NCBI GenBank assembly: GCA_958352815.1
Contig: CATWQA010000038.1
Location: 1-21,894, forward strand
Source of the DNA: an uncultured Eubacteriales bacterium
GTDB lineage: Bacteria > Bacillota > Clostridia > Monoglobales > Monoglobaceae
Reading direction: 5' to 3'
DNA: 21,894 nt
In this document: one piece after another, positions 5,304 through 13,554 of the stretch
How the letters are laid out: each line of letters starts with the position of its first letter
Numbering within the stretch: the first letter of the stretch is position 1
Notes under the pieces: model-generated
Database searches by the model: none
What the model saw: the letters and a program-made list of their open reading frames with translations, nothing else
What the model was told of the DNA's origin: nothing
Position numbers and translations under genes: made by a program

Positions 5304-7604
5304 ATGTCTATACGGATAGCGCTTGCCGGAAATCCTAATTCAGGCAAGACAACGCTGTTTAATGCGTTGACCGGTTCAAATCAGTTTGTGGGGAACTGGC
5401 CGGGAGTAACTGTGGAAAAGAAAGAGGGCAGACTCAAGGGGAATAAAGATGTTGTGGTTATGGATCTTCCCGGTATTTATTCGCTGTCGCCTTACTCTCC
5501 GGAGGAGATTATTGCAAGGAATTATTTGATTAATCAAAGACCGGACGTTATACTTAACATTGTTGACGGAAGCAATATTGAAAGAAACCTGTATCTTACA
5601 ACACAGCTTGCAGAGCTGGGTATACCGGTGGTTGTTGCGGTTAACATGATGGATGTTGTTGCAAAGAACGGCGACAGTATTAACTTCTCAAAGCTCGGAA
5701 AGAGCTTGGGCTGTGAGGTTGTTCCCATTTCGGCATTAAAGGGCAGCGGCGTTAAAGAGGCGGCGGATAAGGCGGTTCAGCTTGCGAACGGCAAAGGCTC
5801 GAAGCCTGTTCATGAATTTAGCGCCGAGGTTGAGAAATACATATCTGATATTGAGGAAAGACTGGGCAATACTGTCCCCGATGAGCAGAAGAAATTTTTT
5901 GCGATAAAGCTCTTTGAGGGTGATGAGAAGATTGCCGAGCAGCTAAAGAAGGTTCCGAATATTTCGGATATTGTTAAAAAGGCTGAAAAGGATTTGGACG
6001 ATGATGCGGAGAGCATTATTACCAACGAGAGGTATACTTATATTTCTTCGATTATCGGCGGCTGCTATAAAAAGGGAAGCAAGAAGAAGCTTAGCACCTC
6101 TGACAAAATTGACAGAGTTGTTACAAACAGATGGCTTGCGCTTCCGATTTTCGCAGTAGTTATGTTTATCGTATACTTCGTTTCGGTAACCACTGTGGGA
6201 ACTTGGGCGACAGACTGGGCAAATGACGGTGTTTTCGGTGACGGATGGCACTTGTTCGGCATAGGCACAGCGGCATATGAACAGGCGTCTGAGGAATATG
6301 AGGCGCAGGTTGCGGAAATCGAGGCTCTTGTTGAATCGGGTGAGATTTCGGATGGTGTAATGGACGACATGCTCCCCGAGGAGCCTGACCCCGCTGATTA
6401 CGGAATTTGGGTTCCCGGCATACCGGTGCTGCTGGAGAGTGCTCTTGAAGCTATGGGTTCGGCGGAATGGCTGAACAGCTTAATTTTAGACGGTATTGTT
6501 GCGGGTGTCGGAGCTGTTCTGGGCTTTGTGCCTCAGATGCTGGTTCTGTTTATATTCCTGGCGTTTTTGGAAGCTTGCGGATATATGGCACGTATTGCCT
6601 TTATAATGGACAGAATTTTCAGAAAATTCGGACTTTCGGGAAAATCATTTATTCCTATGCTTGTGGGTACAGGCTGCGGAGTCCCCGGTGTTATGGCTTC
6701 CAGAACCATTGAGAATGAACGTGACAGAAGAATGACGATTATGACCACGACCTTTATTCCCTGCGGCGCTAAGCTGCCGATTATAGCTCTGATAGCGGGA
6801 GCGATTTTCGGAGGTGCGTGGTGGGTTGCGCCCAGCGCGTACTTTGTGGGAATTGCGGCGATAATTGTTTCCGGTATAATTCTTAAAAAGACGAAAATGT
6901 TTGCCGGAGACGCAGCGCCTTTTGTAATGGAGCTGCCCGCATACCATATGCCCACTGTGGGAAATGTACTCAGAAGCATGTGGGAGCGCGGCTGGTCATT
7001 TATCAAAAAGGCGGGAACAATTATTCTGCTCTCAACGATTGTTCTTTGGTTCCTCCAGGGATTTGGCTTTGAGGACGGAAGCTTCGGCATGGTTGAGGAT
7101 TTAAACAACTCAATTCTTGCGGCTATAGGCGGCGTAATCGCTCCTCTGTTTGCACCTCTCGGCTGGGGCGACTGGAAAGCGGCGGTTGCGGCTGTAACAG
7201 GCTTAATTGCAAAAGAAAACGTTGTAGGTACCTTCGGAATTTTGTACGGCTTTGCAGAAGTAGCAGAGGACGGCGCGGAAATTTGGGGAACCCTTGCGGG
7301 CAGCTTTACCACTGCGGCAGCATACTCATTCCTGGTATTTAATCTTTTGTGCGCACCATGCTTTGCGGCAATCGGCGCCATAAAGAGAGAGATGAACAGT
7401 GCAAAGTGGACTTGGTTTGCAATCGGTTATCAGACAGTGTTTGCATATGCCGTTTCTCTGTGCGTATATCAAATTTGGAGCTTGTTTACAGGCGGCTTTG
7501 GCTTTGGCGTAATTGTTGCAATTTTGTTAGTGATCGCATTTATATATCTGTTGGTTCGTCCACAGCGTGAAAATGTGCGCCTGAACAAGGTTTTGGATGT
7601 TTAA
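5304..7604 (+). CDS. feoB: FeoB, ferrous iron transporter
   Basis: A 766-residue FeoB. The N-terminal G domain has G1 GNPNSGKTT (9-17), G3 DLPG (54-57), G4 NMMD (114-117) and G5 SALKG, followed by a helical GDI-like region (about 170-270). The membrane part has two Gate halves with the conserved GTGCGVPG (Cys458) and PCGAKLP, plus a second Gate with NLLCAPCFAAIGAIKRE near residues 680-700. FeoB moves Fe(II) into the cytoplasm under anaerobic conditions. Between the first two membrane helices is a long acidic outward loop (about 310-375), common in clostridial FeoB. AGGAGG lies 7 nt before the ATG. The gene is followed 15 nt later by the FeoB-associated peptide. Confidence 0.98.
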   Translation: MSIRIALAGNPNSGKTTLFNALTGSNQFVGNWPGVTVEKKEGRLKGNKDVVVMDLPGIYSLSPYSPEEIIARNYLINQRPDVILNIVDGSNIERNLYLTTQLAELGIPVVVAVNMMDVVAKNGDSINFSKLGKSLGCEVVPISALKGSGVKEAADKAVQLANGKGSKPVHEFSAEVEKYISDIEERLGNTVPDEQKKFFAIKLFEGDEKIAEQLKKVPNISDIVKKAEKDLDDDAESIITNERYTYISSIIGGCYKKGSKKKLSTSDKIDRVVTNRWLALPIFAVVMFIVYFVSVTTVGTWATDWANDGVFGDGWHLFGIGTAAYEQASEEYEAQVAEIEALVESGEISDGVMDDMLPEEPDPADYGIWVPGIPVLLESALEAMGSAEWLNSLILDGIVAGVGAVLGFVPQMLVLFIFLAFLEACGYMARIAFIMDRIFRKFGLSGKSFIPMLVGTGCGVPGVMASRTIENERDRRMTIMTTTFIPCGAKLPIIALIAGAIFGGAWWVAPSAYFVGIAAIIVSGIILKKTKMFAGDAAPFVMELPAYHMPTVGNVLRSMWERGWSFIKKAGTIILLSTIVLWFLQGFGFEDGSFGMVEDLNNSILAAIGGVIAPLFAPLGWGDWKAAVAAVTGLIAKENVVGTFGILYGFAEVAEDGAEIWGTLAGSFTTAAAYSFLVFNLLCAPCFAAIGAIKREMNSAKWTWFAIGYQTVFAYAVSLCVYQIWSLFTGGFGFGVIVAILLVIAFIYLLVRPQRENVRLNKVLDV

Positions 7605-7619
7605 GGTTGGTGATTTAAT

Positions 7620-7781
7620 ATGTTAGCAACTGTAATAATCAGTGTAATACTGGCGGGAATTGTGGCGCTTATACTGTTTAAATTGATTAAAAACAAAAAA
7701 CAAGGCAAAACCTCATGCGGCTGCGGCTGCTCGACCTGCGGAATGGCGAATATGTGCCATAAGCCCAAAGAGGATAAGTAG
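7620..7781 (+). CDS. FeoB-associated Cys-rich membrane protein
   Basis: A 53-residue protein: one N-terminal membrane helix (TVIISVILAGIVALILFKLI), a basic stretch (KNKKQGK) and a Cys-rich tail, CGCGCSTCGMANMC. This is the pattern of the FeoB-associated Cys-rich membrane protein family (FeoB_associated), regularly encoded right after feoB in Firmicutes. The cysteines probably bind Fe(II) at the cytoplasmic mouth of the transporter or aid its assembly, but the role is inferred. It is the last gene of the feo operon; a weak GGTGAT ribosome site and a strong terminator follow the expected layout. Confidence 0.9.
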   Translation: MLATVIISVILAGIVALILFKLIKNKKQGKTSCGCGCSTCGMANMCHKPKEDK

Positions 7782-7789
7782 CAAGTTGT

Positions 7790-7820
7790 ATCCCGACCGT
7801 TTTCGGTCGGGATATTTTTT
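7790..7820 (+). terminator. Terminator of the feo operon
   Basis: Perfect 10-bp stem ATCCCGACCG/CGGTCGGGAT with a TTTT loop (7790-7813), followed by ATTTTTT. It starts 9 nt after the stop of the Cys-rich peptide. Confidence 0.93.
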
Positions 7821-7882
7821 GAATAAAATAAAAATTTCCGTCAATAATATTCATATATTAATTTATATAAAGGAGAGCACTT

Positions 7883-8095
7883 ATGGATATTATTGCATTG
7901 ATTTTAGTAATTATCGGCGGCATAAACTGGGGGCTTATAGGGATTTTCGGGTTTGACCTGGTGGCGTTTTTATTCGGCTCCATGAGCGTTATAAGCAGAA
8001 TTATTTATACTCTTGTAGGTCTTGGGGCGCTTTGGTCAATAACATTTTTCTTCAGAGAAGAAATACTTTCTCGCTACAGAGTTAAGGACGAGTAA
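7883..8095 (+). CDS. DUF378 family small membrane protein
   Basis: A 70-residue protein with two membrane segments: DIIALILVIIGGINWGLIGI and, after FDLVAFLFG, SRIIYTLVGLGALWSITFFF. The GGINWGL motif and the overall length fit the DUF378 (YuzA-like) family, whose function is unknown. AAAGGAGAG precedes the ATG by 7 nt. The gene has its own terminator. A possible weak promoter (TTGAAT at 7819-7824) overlaps the T run of the feo terminator; it may be a stand-alone gene or depend on readthrough from feo. Confidence 0.85.
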   Translation: MDIIALILVIIGGINWGLIGIFGFDLVAFLFGSMSVISRIIYTLVGLGALWSITFFFREEILSRYRVKDE

Positions 8096-8102
8096 GATCA
8101 GG

Positions 8103-8127
8103 GGAGGCGCAAGCCTCCTTTTATTTT
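8103..8127 (+). terminator. Terminator after the DUF378 gene
   Basis: GGAGGC-GCAA-GCCTCC stem-loop (8103-8118) followed by TTTTATTTT. Confidence 0.9.
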
Positions 8128-8170
8128 GGCAATAAAACTATATTTGAGTAATATATGTCAATAAAAGTAC

Positions 8171-8199
8171 TTGTATTTTGCCATATATTAATATATAAT
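8171..8199 (+). promoter_or_regulatory. Promoter of the GH5 gene
   Basis: TTGTAT (8171-8176), a 17-nt spacer and perfect TATAAT (8194-8199). The transcript would carry a leader of about 70 nt. The leader holds a GC-rich element, CCCTGCC...GGCGGCGGTGGG (8214-8235), able to form a short stem, in otherwise AT-rich DNA. I cannot match it to a known riboswitch. Confidence 0.65.
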
Positions 8200-8276
8200 C
8201 TAATCATAGATGTCCCTGCCTTGGCGGCGGTGGGTCAAATTTCGAACAGAATTATTTATGAAGCGGAGGTTGTTTT

Positions 8277-11200
8277 ATGAAGATTAAAAGAGTTGTTGCA
8301 CTGGCTTTGGTCGTGATTTTTGCCATGTCGTGCTTTAGCGTTGCAGTTGCGGAAAACCCGTGGGACGGAATGGTGGCGACGTCTGTTCTTGAAAAGGTTG
8401 TGAGCACAAGCGACTGTGTTACAAGCGACGGTTTTGACGGCTATATCCAGACCGTCAGGGATTCTGCATATTTAAGCAGTGACTACATAAAGGTGACCTA
8501 TACCGTAACGGGAACGGTTACCGATGAGACTAATATTTTTACAATTCAGCCCTTTAACAGTGAATGGGGCGGCTGGGACGACAACTTTATCACAATCGGT
8601 AATTCGATTTTGGATAACGGTGTCTACACTGCGTATGTTGCCGTTACGGATATAAAGAACTCTCTCAGCAGCGGAGCTTTTATGGGAATTAACATTTCCT
8701 TTGTTGAAAATTCGGGATATGAAGCTACGATTACGGGGTATGATTACCTTGCGCCGGAGGCAGAGGAGATGACCGAGAGAAAGTGGCTCAAAAGGTCTAT
8801 TGACTACTGCGAGGCGTTAAATCCGAGCAAGTATCAGCCTGCTTCGTGGAACACGTTTTTAAGCGCAATTGATACGGCAAAGGGCGTCTATGAAAATGAG
8901 ACTGCAACAGACAAAACATACAAGACGGCGCGCAATGACCTTGAGAAGGCAAAGGCAAAGCTGCTGTTTGTTGACAGCGATGACCCGGGTAACCCGTTGG
9001 AGTTCAGAGTTCTGTCGGGTACCGACACCGTGTACGAAATGGGTGTTGGCTGGAATTTGGGCAACACTATGGACGGTCACACAGGATTCCACCCCTCTGA
9101 GACAGCATGGCAGAGCGCTGTTACAACGAGAGAGATGATTAAGGCTATCCATGACGCGGGATTTAATACTATCCGTGTCCCCGTAACATGGGGTGACATG
9201 ATTGACGATGAAAACGGCTATGCAATCAATGACGCATGGATAAACAGGGTTCAGGATATTGTTGACTACTGCACCGAGATGGATATGTATACCATAATCA
9301 ACGTCCACCATGACGGAGCCGAGCAGGACGGCTGGCTGAGAGTGGCAGCGGACGATATTGACGCTGTGTACGAAAAGTTTGAATGTGTTTGGAGGAATAT
9401 TGCCGAGAAGTTTAAGGACTATGACGAGCACCTCATATTCGAGTCGGCAAATGAGCTGACCTGCATGGAGGGAGACGATAAGAACTCGGCTGCCGCCCAG
9501 GAATATGACACGCCTATAATCATGAATCTGAATCAGATTTTTGTAAACGTTGTCCGCTCGACAGGTTCAAATAATACCAAGCGTTGGCTTGCATCTGTGT
9601 CCCACTATGCAAACAGGGGAACGAGCTACGGCTTTGCCCTGCCCACAGACAGCTATAACAGCAGTAATCGCCTCATGTTTGCCCAGCATATTTATAAGAA
9701 AACCAATCAGGATACATACACCTGGACTGATGCTAAGGATTTGGTTGATGTTGTAAATCAGTCCTATAAGAAGTTTAAGAATATTCCCATAATTTTGGGC
9801 GAGTACGGAACCAAAAACAGAAAGTACGCAAGTAATCCCAGCGGATTTAATGATATAGGCAGAGCATATTATTTTGAATGTGCCGCCAGAGCGGGTCAGG
9901 TGGGCAACACTGTGCCCTGCGTATGGGATCAGGGCTGCAACACCTCGGATATATATGAAACGGGTACTTATACAATATGGAACAGGAATGAGAATAAGCC
10001 CTTGTTTAAGAGCATAACAGACGCTATGATGCGCGGAATGTACCTGCCCGCCACATCCAAGAACAAGAACTTTGATATGTCAGACATAGCGTCAAATCCA
10101 ACGGTAACAGAGATAACAGAGATTACTCCCGACAGCACAGAGGTAGTAATCGAATACGGCGGAAGCGTAACGGTTTCAACTTCGGTTGCGCCCTCCAATT
10201 CAAACGATGTTGTTCTGTGGAAGTCCGCCGATGATTCTATTGCAACTGTTACCCGCGGAATTATTCAGGGCAATAAGATAGGCACAACAACGGTAACCGC
10301 CTTTTCTCAGAGCGGTTCAACCGAAACGCAAATAAAGGTGACTGTTCTGCCCAAGGCGTCCGAAAACCCTGTGACGGCAATTAACACCGATAGTGAGAGC
10401 TACAGCGTTATAAAGGGCAAGTATGTTCAGATGAATGTTTCAGCGGAGCCCTCAAATTCAGGCGACGCCCTGATATACTCATCGTCAAATCCGCAGATTG
10501 CCACGGTAAACCGACTGGGCAAGATTGTGGGAATTTCTGAGGGAACAGCCTATATAACCGTGACGGCTTCAAGCGGTCTTACAAAAACAGTTCCCGTAAC
10601 GGTTAAGACGGCAGAGAAAGAGGATAAGCTGGAGATTGCGGCAAACGTGTATTATAACGACTCAAAGTATGCGGCAAACGAGGTCGGAGTTCCTATCACG
10701 GTAACGGGAGACGGACAGTATACCCTGACCTTTGACACGACCACAGACCTGTCCGACAAGGCAAAGGCTGCGGGAATAAGCTATCTTAACAACCTGACTT
10801 CGATTTATATTAAGGATAATGATGTTACAAACGGAAACGCCGCTAAGTCGCCTCTTGACAGCTGTAATATACGCTATGACTCAATCACGGTTGACGGAAC
10901 GCCTCTGACCATAACCAATACAGGCTTTAAGTCAGCCATAAAAGAAAGCGGAATATTTGACACCAACGACCCCATTAACGGCTGGGATGGTTCGGCGGTA
11001 AAGGAGGTTACAACCTCAAATCACACGGTAAACTTTACAACCGTCACCAATCCAACAAGGATTGAGATAGTGTTCACTCTGGAGAATATGAAATTTACTG
11101 AGGATGTTCCCGCCGATGTAATACCGGCAACAAGCATTAACGCCTCATCCAAAAAGGAAATCCGTCTGGCAGTAGGTGACAGCGCAAGACTTACCGTAGA

Positions 11201-11678
11201 TGCGGCTCCTGTAAATACCACGTCCCTTGTGGCGTTTATCTCATCAAATCAGAGCGTTGCCATGGTGGACGACAGAGCAATGCCCGTCTCTGACGGAAGC
11301 GCGTCCGCTCTTATAAAGGCGGTGGGAATGGGAACCGCAGAGATTACCGCAATAACAGACAACGGGCTGAGCGAGACTTTCACGGTTACCGTCAGCGACT
11401 TGCCCTTTGCAAATGTCGAGACCGTTAATGAAGGCGGAGTTATAACAACGGTTACCGCCGATGTAAACTATTTGCCGGAGGGAGCCTTTATGGTGATAGC
11501 CGCAGTTTACGACAGTGAGGGAGCTGTAAAGGATTACGAAACTAAGACGGTAGATGTGAGCAGCGTAACAGACGGCGGTTTGAACGTCTCGGGCTTTAAC
11601 CTTGCAATAGGTGAGGGAGACACAGCAAAGGCGTATATCTGGGATAACGCCGAAAATATGTCGCCGCTGAGCAAATAA
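8277..11678 (+). CDS. Secreted multidomain GH5 endoglucanase-type glycoside hydrolase
   Basis: 1133 residues. A signal peptide (1-25, cut AVA/E) precedes a beta-rich domain (about 26-155) of unknown family, and a helical FIVAR-like domain (167-230) follows. The GH5 catalytic domain (about 250-600) starts at GWNLGNTMDG and has RVPVTW, NVHHDG, FESANE with acid/base Glu393, and ILGEYGT with nucleophile Glu509; it is closest in pattern to subfamily GH5_4 (endoglucanases and xyloglucanases). Then come two Big2 (bacterial Ig-like) domains (about 608-690 and 697-778), a beta-rich CBM-like domain (781-944) with VPITVTGDGQYTLTFDT, a third Big2 (950-1040) and a C-terminal module (1043-1133) ending KAYIWDNAENMSPLSK. 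That module recurs in the pectate lyase of this window. No SLH, sortase or dockerin signal is seen. Start is supported by GCGGAGG 7 nt upstream. Confidence 0.93.
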   Translation: MKIKRVVALALVVIFAMSCFSVAVAENPWDGMVATSVLEKVVSTSDCVTSDGFDGYIQTVRDSAYLSSDYIKVTYTVTGTVTDETNIFTIQPFNSEWGGWDDNFITIGNSILDNGVYTAYVAVTDIKNSLSSGAFMGINISFVENSGYEATITGYDYLAPEAEEMTERKWLKRSIDYCEALNPSKYQPASWNTFLSAIDTAKGVYENETATDKTYKTARNDLEKAKAKLLFVDSDDPGNPLEFRVLSGTDTVYEMGVGWNLGNTMDGHTGFHPSETAWQSAVTTREMIKAIHDAGFNTIRVPVTWGDMIDDENGYAINDAWINRVQDIVDYCTEMDMYTIINVHHDGAEQDGWLRVAADDIDAVYEKFECVWRNIAEKFKDYDEHLIFESANELTCMEGDDKNSAAAQEYDTPIIMNLNQIFVNVVRSTGSNNTKRWLASVSHYANRGTSYGFALPTDSYNSSNRLMFAQHIYKKTNQDTYTWTDAKDLVDVVNQSYKKFKNIPIILGEYGTKNRKYASNPSGFNDIGRAYYFECAARAGQVGNTVPCVWDQGCNTSDIYETGTYTIWNRNENKPLFKSITDAMMRGMYLPATSKNKNFDMSDIASNPTVTEITEITPDSTEVVIEYGGSVTVSTSVAPSNSNDVVLWKSADDSIATVTRGIIQGNKIGTTTVTAFSQSGSTETQIKVTVLPKASENPVTAINTDSESYSVIKGKYVQMNVSAEPSNSGDALIYSSSNPQIATVNRLGKIVGISEGTAYITVTASSGLTKTVPVTVKTAEKEDKLEIAANVYYNDSKYAANEVGVPITVTGDGQYTLTFDTTTDLSDKAKAAGISYLNNLTSIYIKDNDVTNGNAAKSPLDSCNIRYDSITVDGTPLTITNTGFKSAIKESGIFDTNDPINGWDGSAVKEVTTSNHTVNFTTVTNPTRIEIVFTLENMKFTEDVPADVIPATSINASSKKEIRLAVGDSARLTVDAAPVNTTSLVAFISSNQSVAMVDDRAMPVSDGSASALIKAVGMGTAEITAITDNGLSETFTVTVSDLPFANVETVNEGGVITTVTADVNYLPEGAFMVIAAVYDSEGAVKDYETKTVDVSSVTDGGLNVSGFNLAIGEGDTAKAYIWDNAENMSPLSK

Positions 11679-11691
11679 AATATAAAGCAAA

Positions 11692-11719
11692 AAGCCAGCG
11701 CCCACTGCGGCGTTGGCTT
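11692..11719. terminator. Bidirectional terminator between the GH5 gene and ridA
   Basis: A 10-bp stem with one G-T pair, AAGCCAGCGC (11692-11701) with GCGTTGGCTT (11710-11719). On the plus strand a T-rich stretch follows; on the minus strand TTTTTGCTTT follows. It serves both convergent genes. Confidence 0.8.
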
Positions 11720-11750
11720 TAGTTTGTGTTTAGGTTATTTATGCTTTTGG

Positions 11751-12122
11751 CTATTTTACGGCAATAACTTCAACTTCTACGAGGGCTCCCTTTGGCAGCT
11801 CCTTTGCAGCTACGCATGAACGTGCAGGTTTTGACGTGAAGTACTCCCCGTAAATCGAGTTAAACTCTGCAAAATCTCCCATGTCAGCTAAGAAGCAGAC
11901 AGTTTTTACCGCCTTGTCCATTGATGTTCCCGCCTCTGAAAGAACGGCAGTCAGATTTTCCATAACCTGCTTGGTCTGCCCCGAAATGTCCGAGGCTTCA
12001 ATATTGCCGCTTTTGGGGTTTATTGCGATTTGTCCCGAGGTAAAAACCATTCCGTTTACCTCAATGGCTTGGGAGTACGGCCCGATTGCCTCAGGAGCGT
12101 TGTTTGTGTGAATTTTTTGCAT
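11751..12122 (-). CDS. ridA: RidA, enamine/imine deaminase
   Basis: A 123-residue YjgF/YER057c/UK114 family protein. Seen: AIGPYSQAI near residue 12, FTSGQIAINP near 27, and PARSCVAAKELPKGALVEVEVIA at the end (in two pieces: PARSCVAAKELP and KGALVEVEVIA). Arg101 matches the arginine that binds the substrate carboxylate, and Glu118 the conserved acid. RidA hydrolyses reactive 2-aminoacrylate and 2-aminocrotonate released by PLP enzymes such as threonine dehydratase, giving 2-ketoacids and ammonia. It begins 18 nt after ilvA, the source of those compounds, so the pair is functionally coherent. AGGAGG lies 6-7 nt before the start. Confidence 0.96.
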   Translation of the reverse strand: MQKIHTNNAPEAIGPYSQAIEVNGMVFTSGQIAINPKSGNIEASDISGQTKQVMENLTAVLSEAGTSMDKAVKTVCFLADMGDFAEFNSIYGEYFTSKPARSCVAAKELPKGALVEVEVIAVK

Positions 12123-12140
12123 AGTTATGCCTCCTATATT

Positions 12141-13334
12141 TTATCTGATTTTAAATCCGCTTTTAACTATAGCGTCTTTGATTTCGTTTAGATGTTCCTG
12201 ATTTCTGGTCTCAATTGACATTCTTAAAACGCAGTCGTTAATGTCAAGTCTCTCATCAGCTCGGTTATGTTCAAGAGATACAACATTCGCGCCGTAGGAC
12301 GAGATGATTTTTGAGACAGCCAGCAGCTGACCGGGCTTATCCGTAAGCTCGATAACCAGCTCCGCCAGTCTGCCTGTCTTTTGCAGACCTCTGTTGATTA
12401 CTCTTGACAGAATGGTAACGTCTATGTTTCCGCCCGAAACAAGGCACACAACATTCTTACCCTTGATAGGCAGCTTGTCAAACATAGCCGCCGCCACAGA
12501 GGTTGCCCCCGCGCCCTCTGCAATAATCTTTTCCCTTTCAATAAGCTCAAGAATAGCCGTTGAGATTTCATCGTCCGTAACGGTTACGATGTCGTCAACA
12601 TATTTTTGGCACATCTCAAAGGTAGTGTCTCCGGGTGTCTTAACGGCGATACCGTCGGCTATAGTGTGGACATTACTCAGGGTCTCGATTTTATTGTCGT
12701 TAATTGAGTTTTTCATTGAGGCAGCGCCTTCTGACTGAACTCCGTAAATCTTTATGTCGGGGTTGAGGGATTTTAAGGCAAACCCAACGCCGCTGATAAG
12801 TCCGCCGCCTCCTACAGGCACAACAACAGCGTCCACATCGGGAAGCTGGTCGATTATTTCAAGACCGATTGAGCCCTGCCCGGCAATCACCATATCGTCG
12901 TCAAAGGGGTGAATAAATGTCGCCCCTGTCTCTTCCACACGAGCTATAGCCTTTTCGTATGCGTCGTCATAAACACCCTCAACCAGGCAAACCTCCGCGC
13001 CGTAGCTCTTTGTTGCCTCCACCTTTGAGATTGGCGCCCCGTCGGGAATATAAATTTTGGCTTTAATTCCGTTCTTTGCCGCCGCAAGGGCAACGCCCTG
13101 GGCGTGGTTGCCGGCGGAGCAGGCAATAACGCCCTTTTTCTTTTCCTCCTCCGAAAGCTGGGATATTTTATAGTATGCGCCTCTAACCTTAAAGGAACCG
13201 GTTACCTGGAGGTTTTCGGTTTTCAAAAACAGGTTGCAGTCCGTCGGAATGCGTCTGCTCTTAATCAGCTCGGTTGGTCTGATTATTTCTTTAAGAACAT
13301 GTGAAGCGTGATACACCTTGTCAAGAGTTACCAT
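12141..13334 (-). CDS. ilvA: Threonine ammonia-lyase (threonine dehydratase)
   Basis: 397 residues. PLP-dependent fold-type II enzyme with the Schiff-base lysine in TGSFKVRGA (Lys49), the SAGNHAQGVA loop and the glycine-rich phosphate-binding loop VGGGGLISG (about 174-182). A C-terminal ACT-like domain (about 323-397, ELVIELTDKPGQLLAVSKII) completes it. It deaminates threonine (and serine) to 2-oxobutyrate (or pyruvate) and ammonia. The single short ACT domain and roughly 400-residue length fit the clostridial/TdcB-like form more than the long biosynthetic IlvA; assignment to the biosynthetic or catabolic role is not possible from sequence alone. AGGAGA lies 7 nt before the ATG. It is the first gene of an ilvA-ridA operon. 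Confidence 0.94.
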   Translation of the reverse strand: MVTLDKVYHASHVLKEIIRPTELIKSRRIPTDCNLFLKTENLQVTGSFKVRGAYYKISQLSEEEKKKGVIACSAGNHAQGVALAAAKNGIKAKIYIPDGAPISKVEATKSYGAEVCLVEGVYDDAYEKAIARVEETGATFIHPFDDDMVIAGQGSIGLEIIDQLPDVDAVVVPVGGGGLISGVGFALKSLNPDIKIYGVQSEGAASMKNSINDNKIETLSNVHTIADGIAVKTPGDTTFEMCQKYVDDIVTVTDDEISTAILELIEREKIIAEGAGATSVAAAMFDKLPIKGKNVVCLVSGGNIDVTILSRVINRGLQKTGRLAELVIELTDKPGQLLAVSKIISSYGANVVSLEHNRADERLDINDCVLRMSIETRNQEHLNEIKDAIVKSGFKIR

Positions 13335-13377
13335 AATTTGTCTCCTTCTTTATTAACAGTACATTACAACGAATTAT

Positions 13378-13406
13378 ATTATACTTCTTGTGTGGGTTTT
13401 TTTCAA
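13378..13406 (-). promoter_or_regulatory. Promoter of ilvA-ridA
   Basis: On the minus strand TTGAAA (13401-13406), 17-nt spacer, perfect TATAAT (13378-13383). It lies 44 nt upstream of the ilvA start and is divergent from the ATPase promoter at 13481. Confidence 0.8.
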
Positions 13407-13480
13407 GGTTATTTTTCACAAATTATCTCATAAATTTTATAGAAATTTAAATTAAGCAGGCATAATTTGCAAAATTTATG

Positions 13481-13509
13481 TTGAACTTGATAAAATATTA
13501 TGATATTAT
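13481..13509 (+). promoter_or_regulatory. Promoter of the ATPase/radical SAM pair
   Basis: TTGAAC (13481-13486), 17-nt spacer, TATTAT (13504-13509) with an extended -10 TGn. The first nucleotides of the predicted transcript form a hairpin, GGCAG-GGGTT-CTGCC (13519-13533), which may protect the 5' end. Confidence 0.7.
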
Positions 13510-13554
13510 ATATTTAAGGGCAGGGGTTCTGCCTAACTGAATGGAGGGGATTTT

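Noticed and set aside
6533..7381. 282-codon minus-strand frame antisense to feoB
   Set aside because: It lies wholly opposite the conserved membrane domain of feoB. It lacks a ribosome site and has a shadow-like composition rich in Ala, Pro and Ile.
8859..9431. 190-codon minus-strand frame antisense to the GH5 gene
   Set aside because: It covers GH5 catalytic motifs on the other strand, with no promoter or ribosome site.
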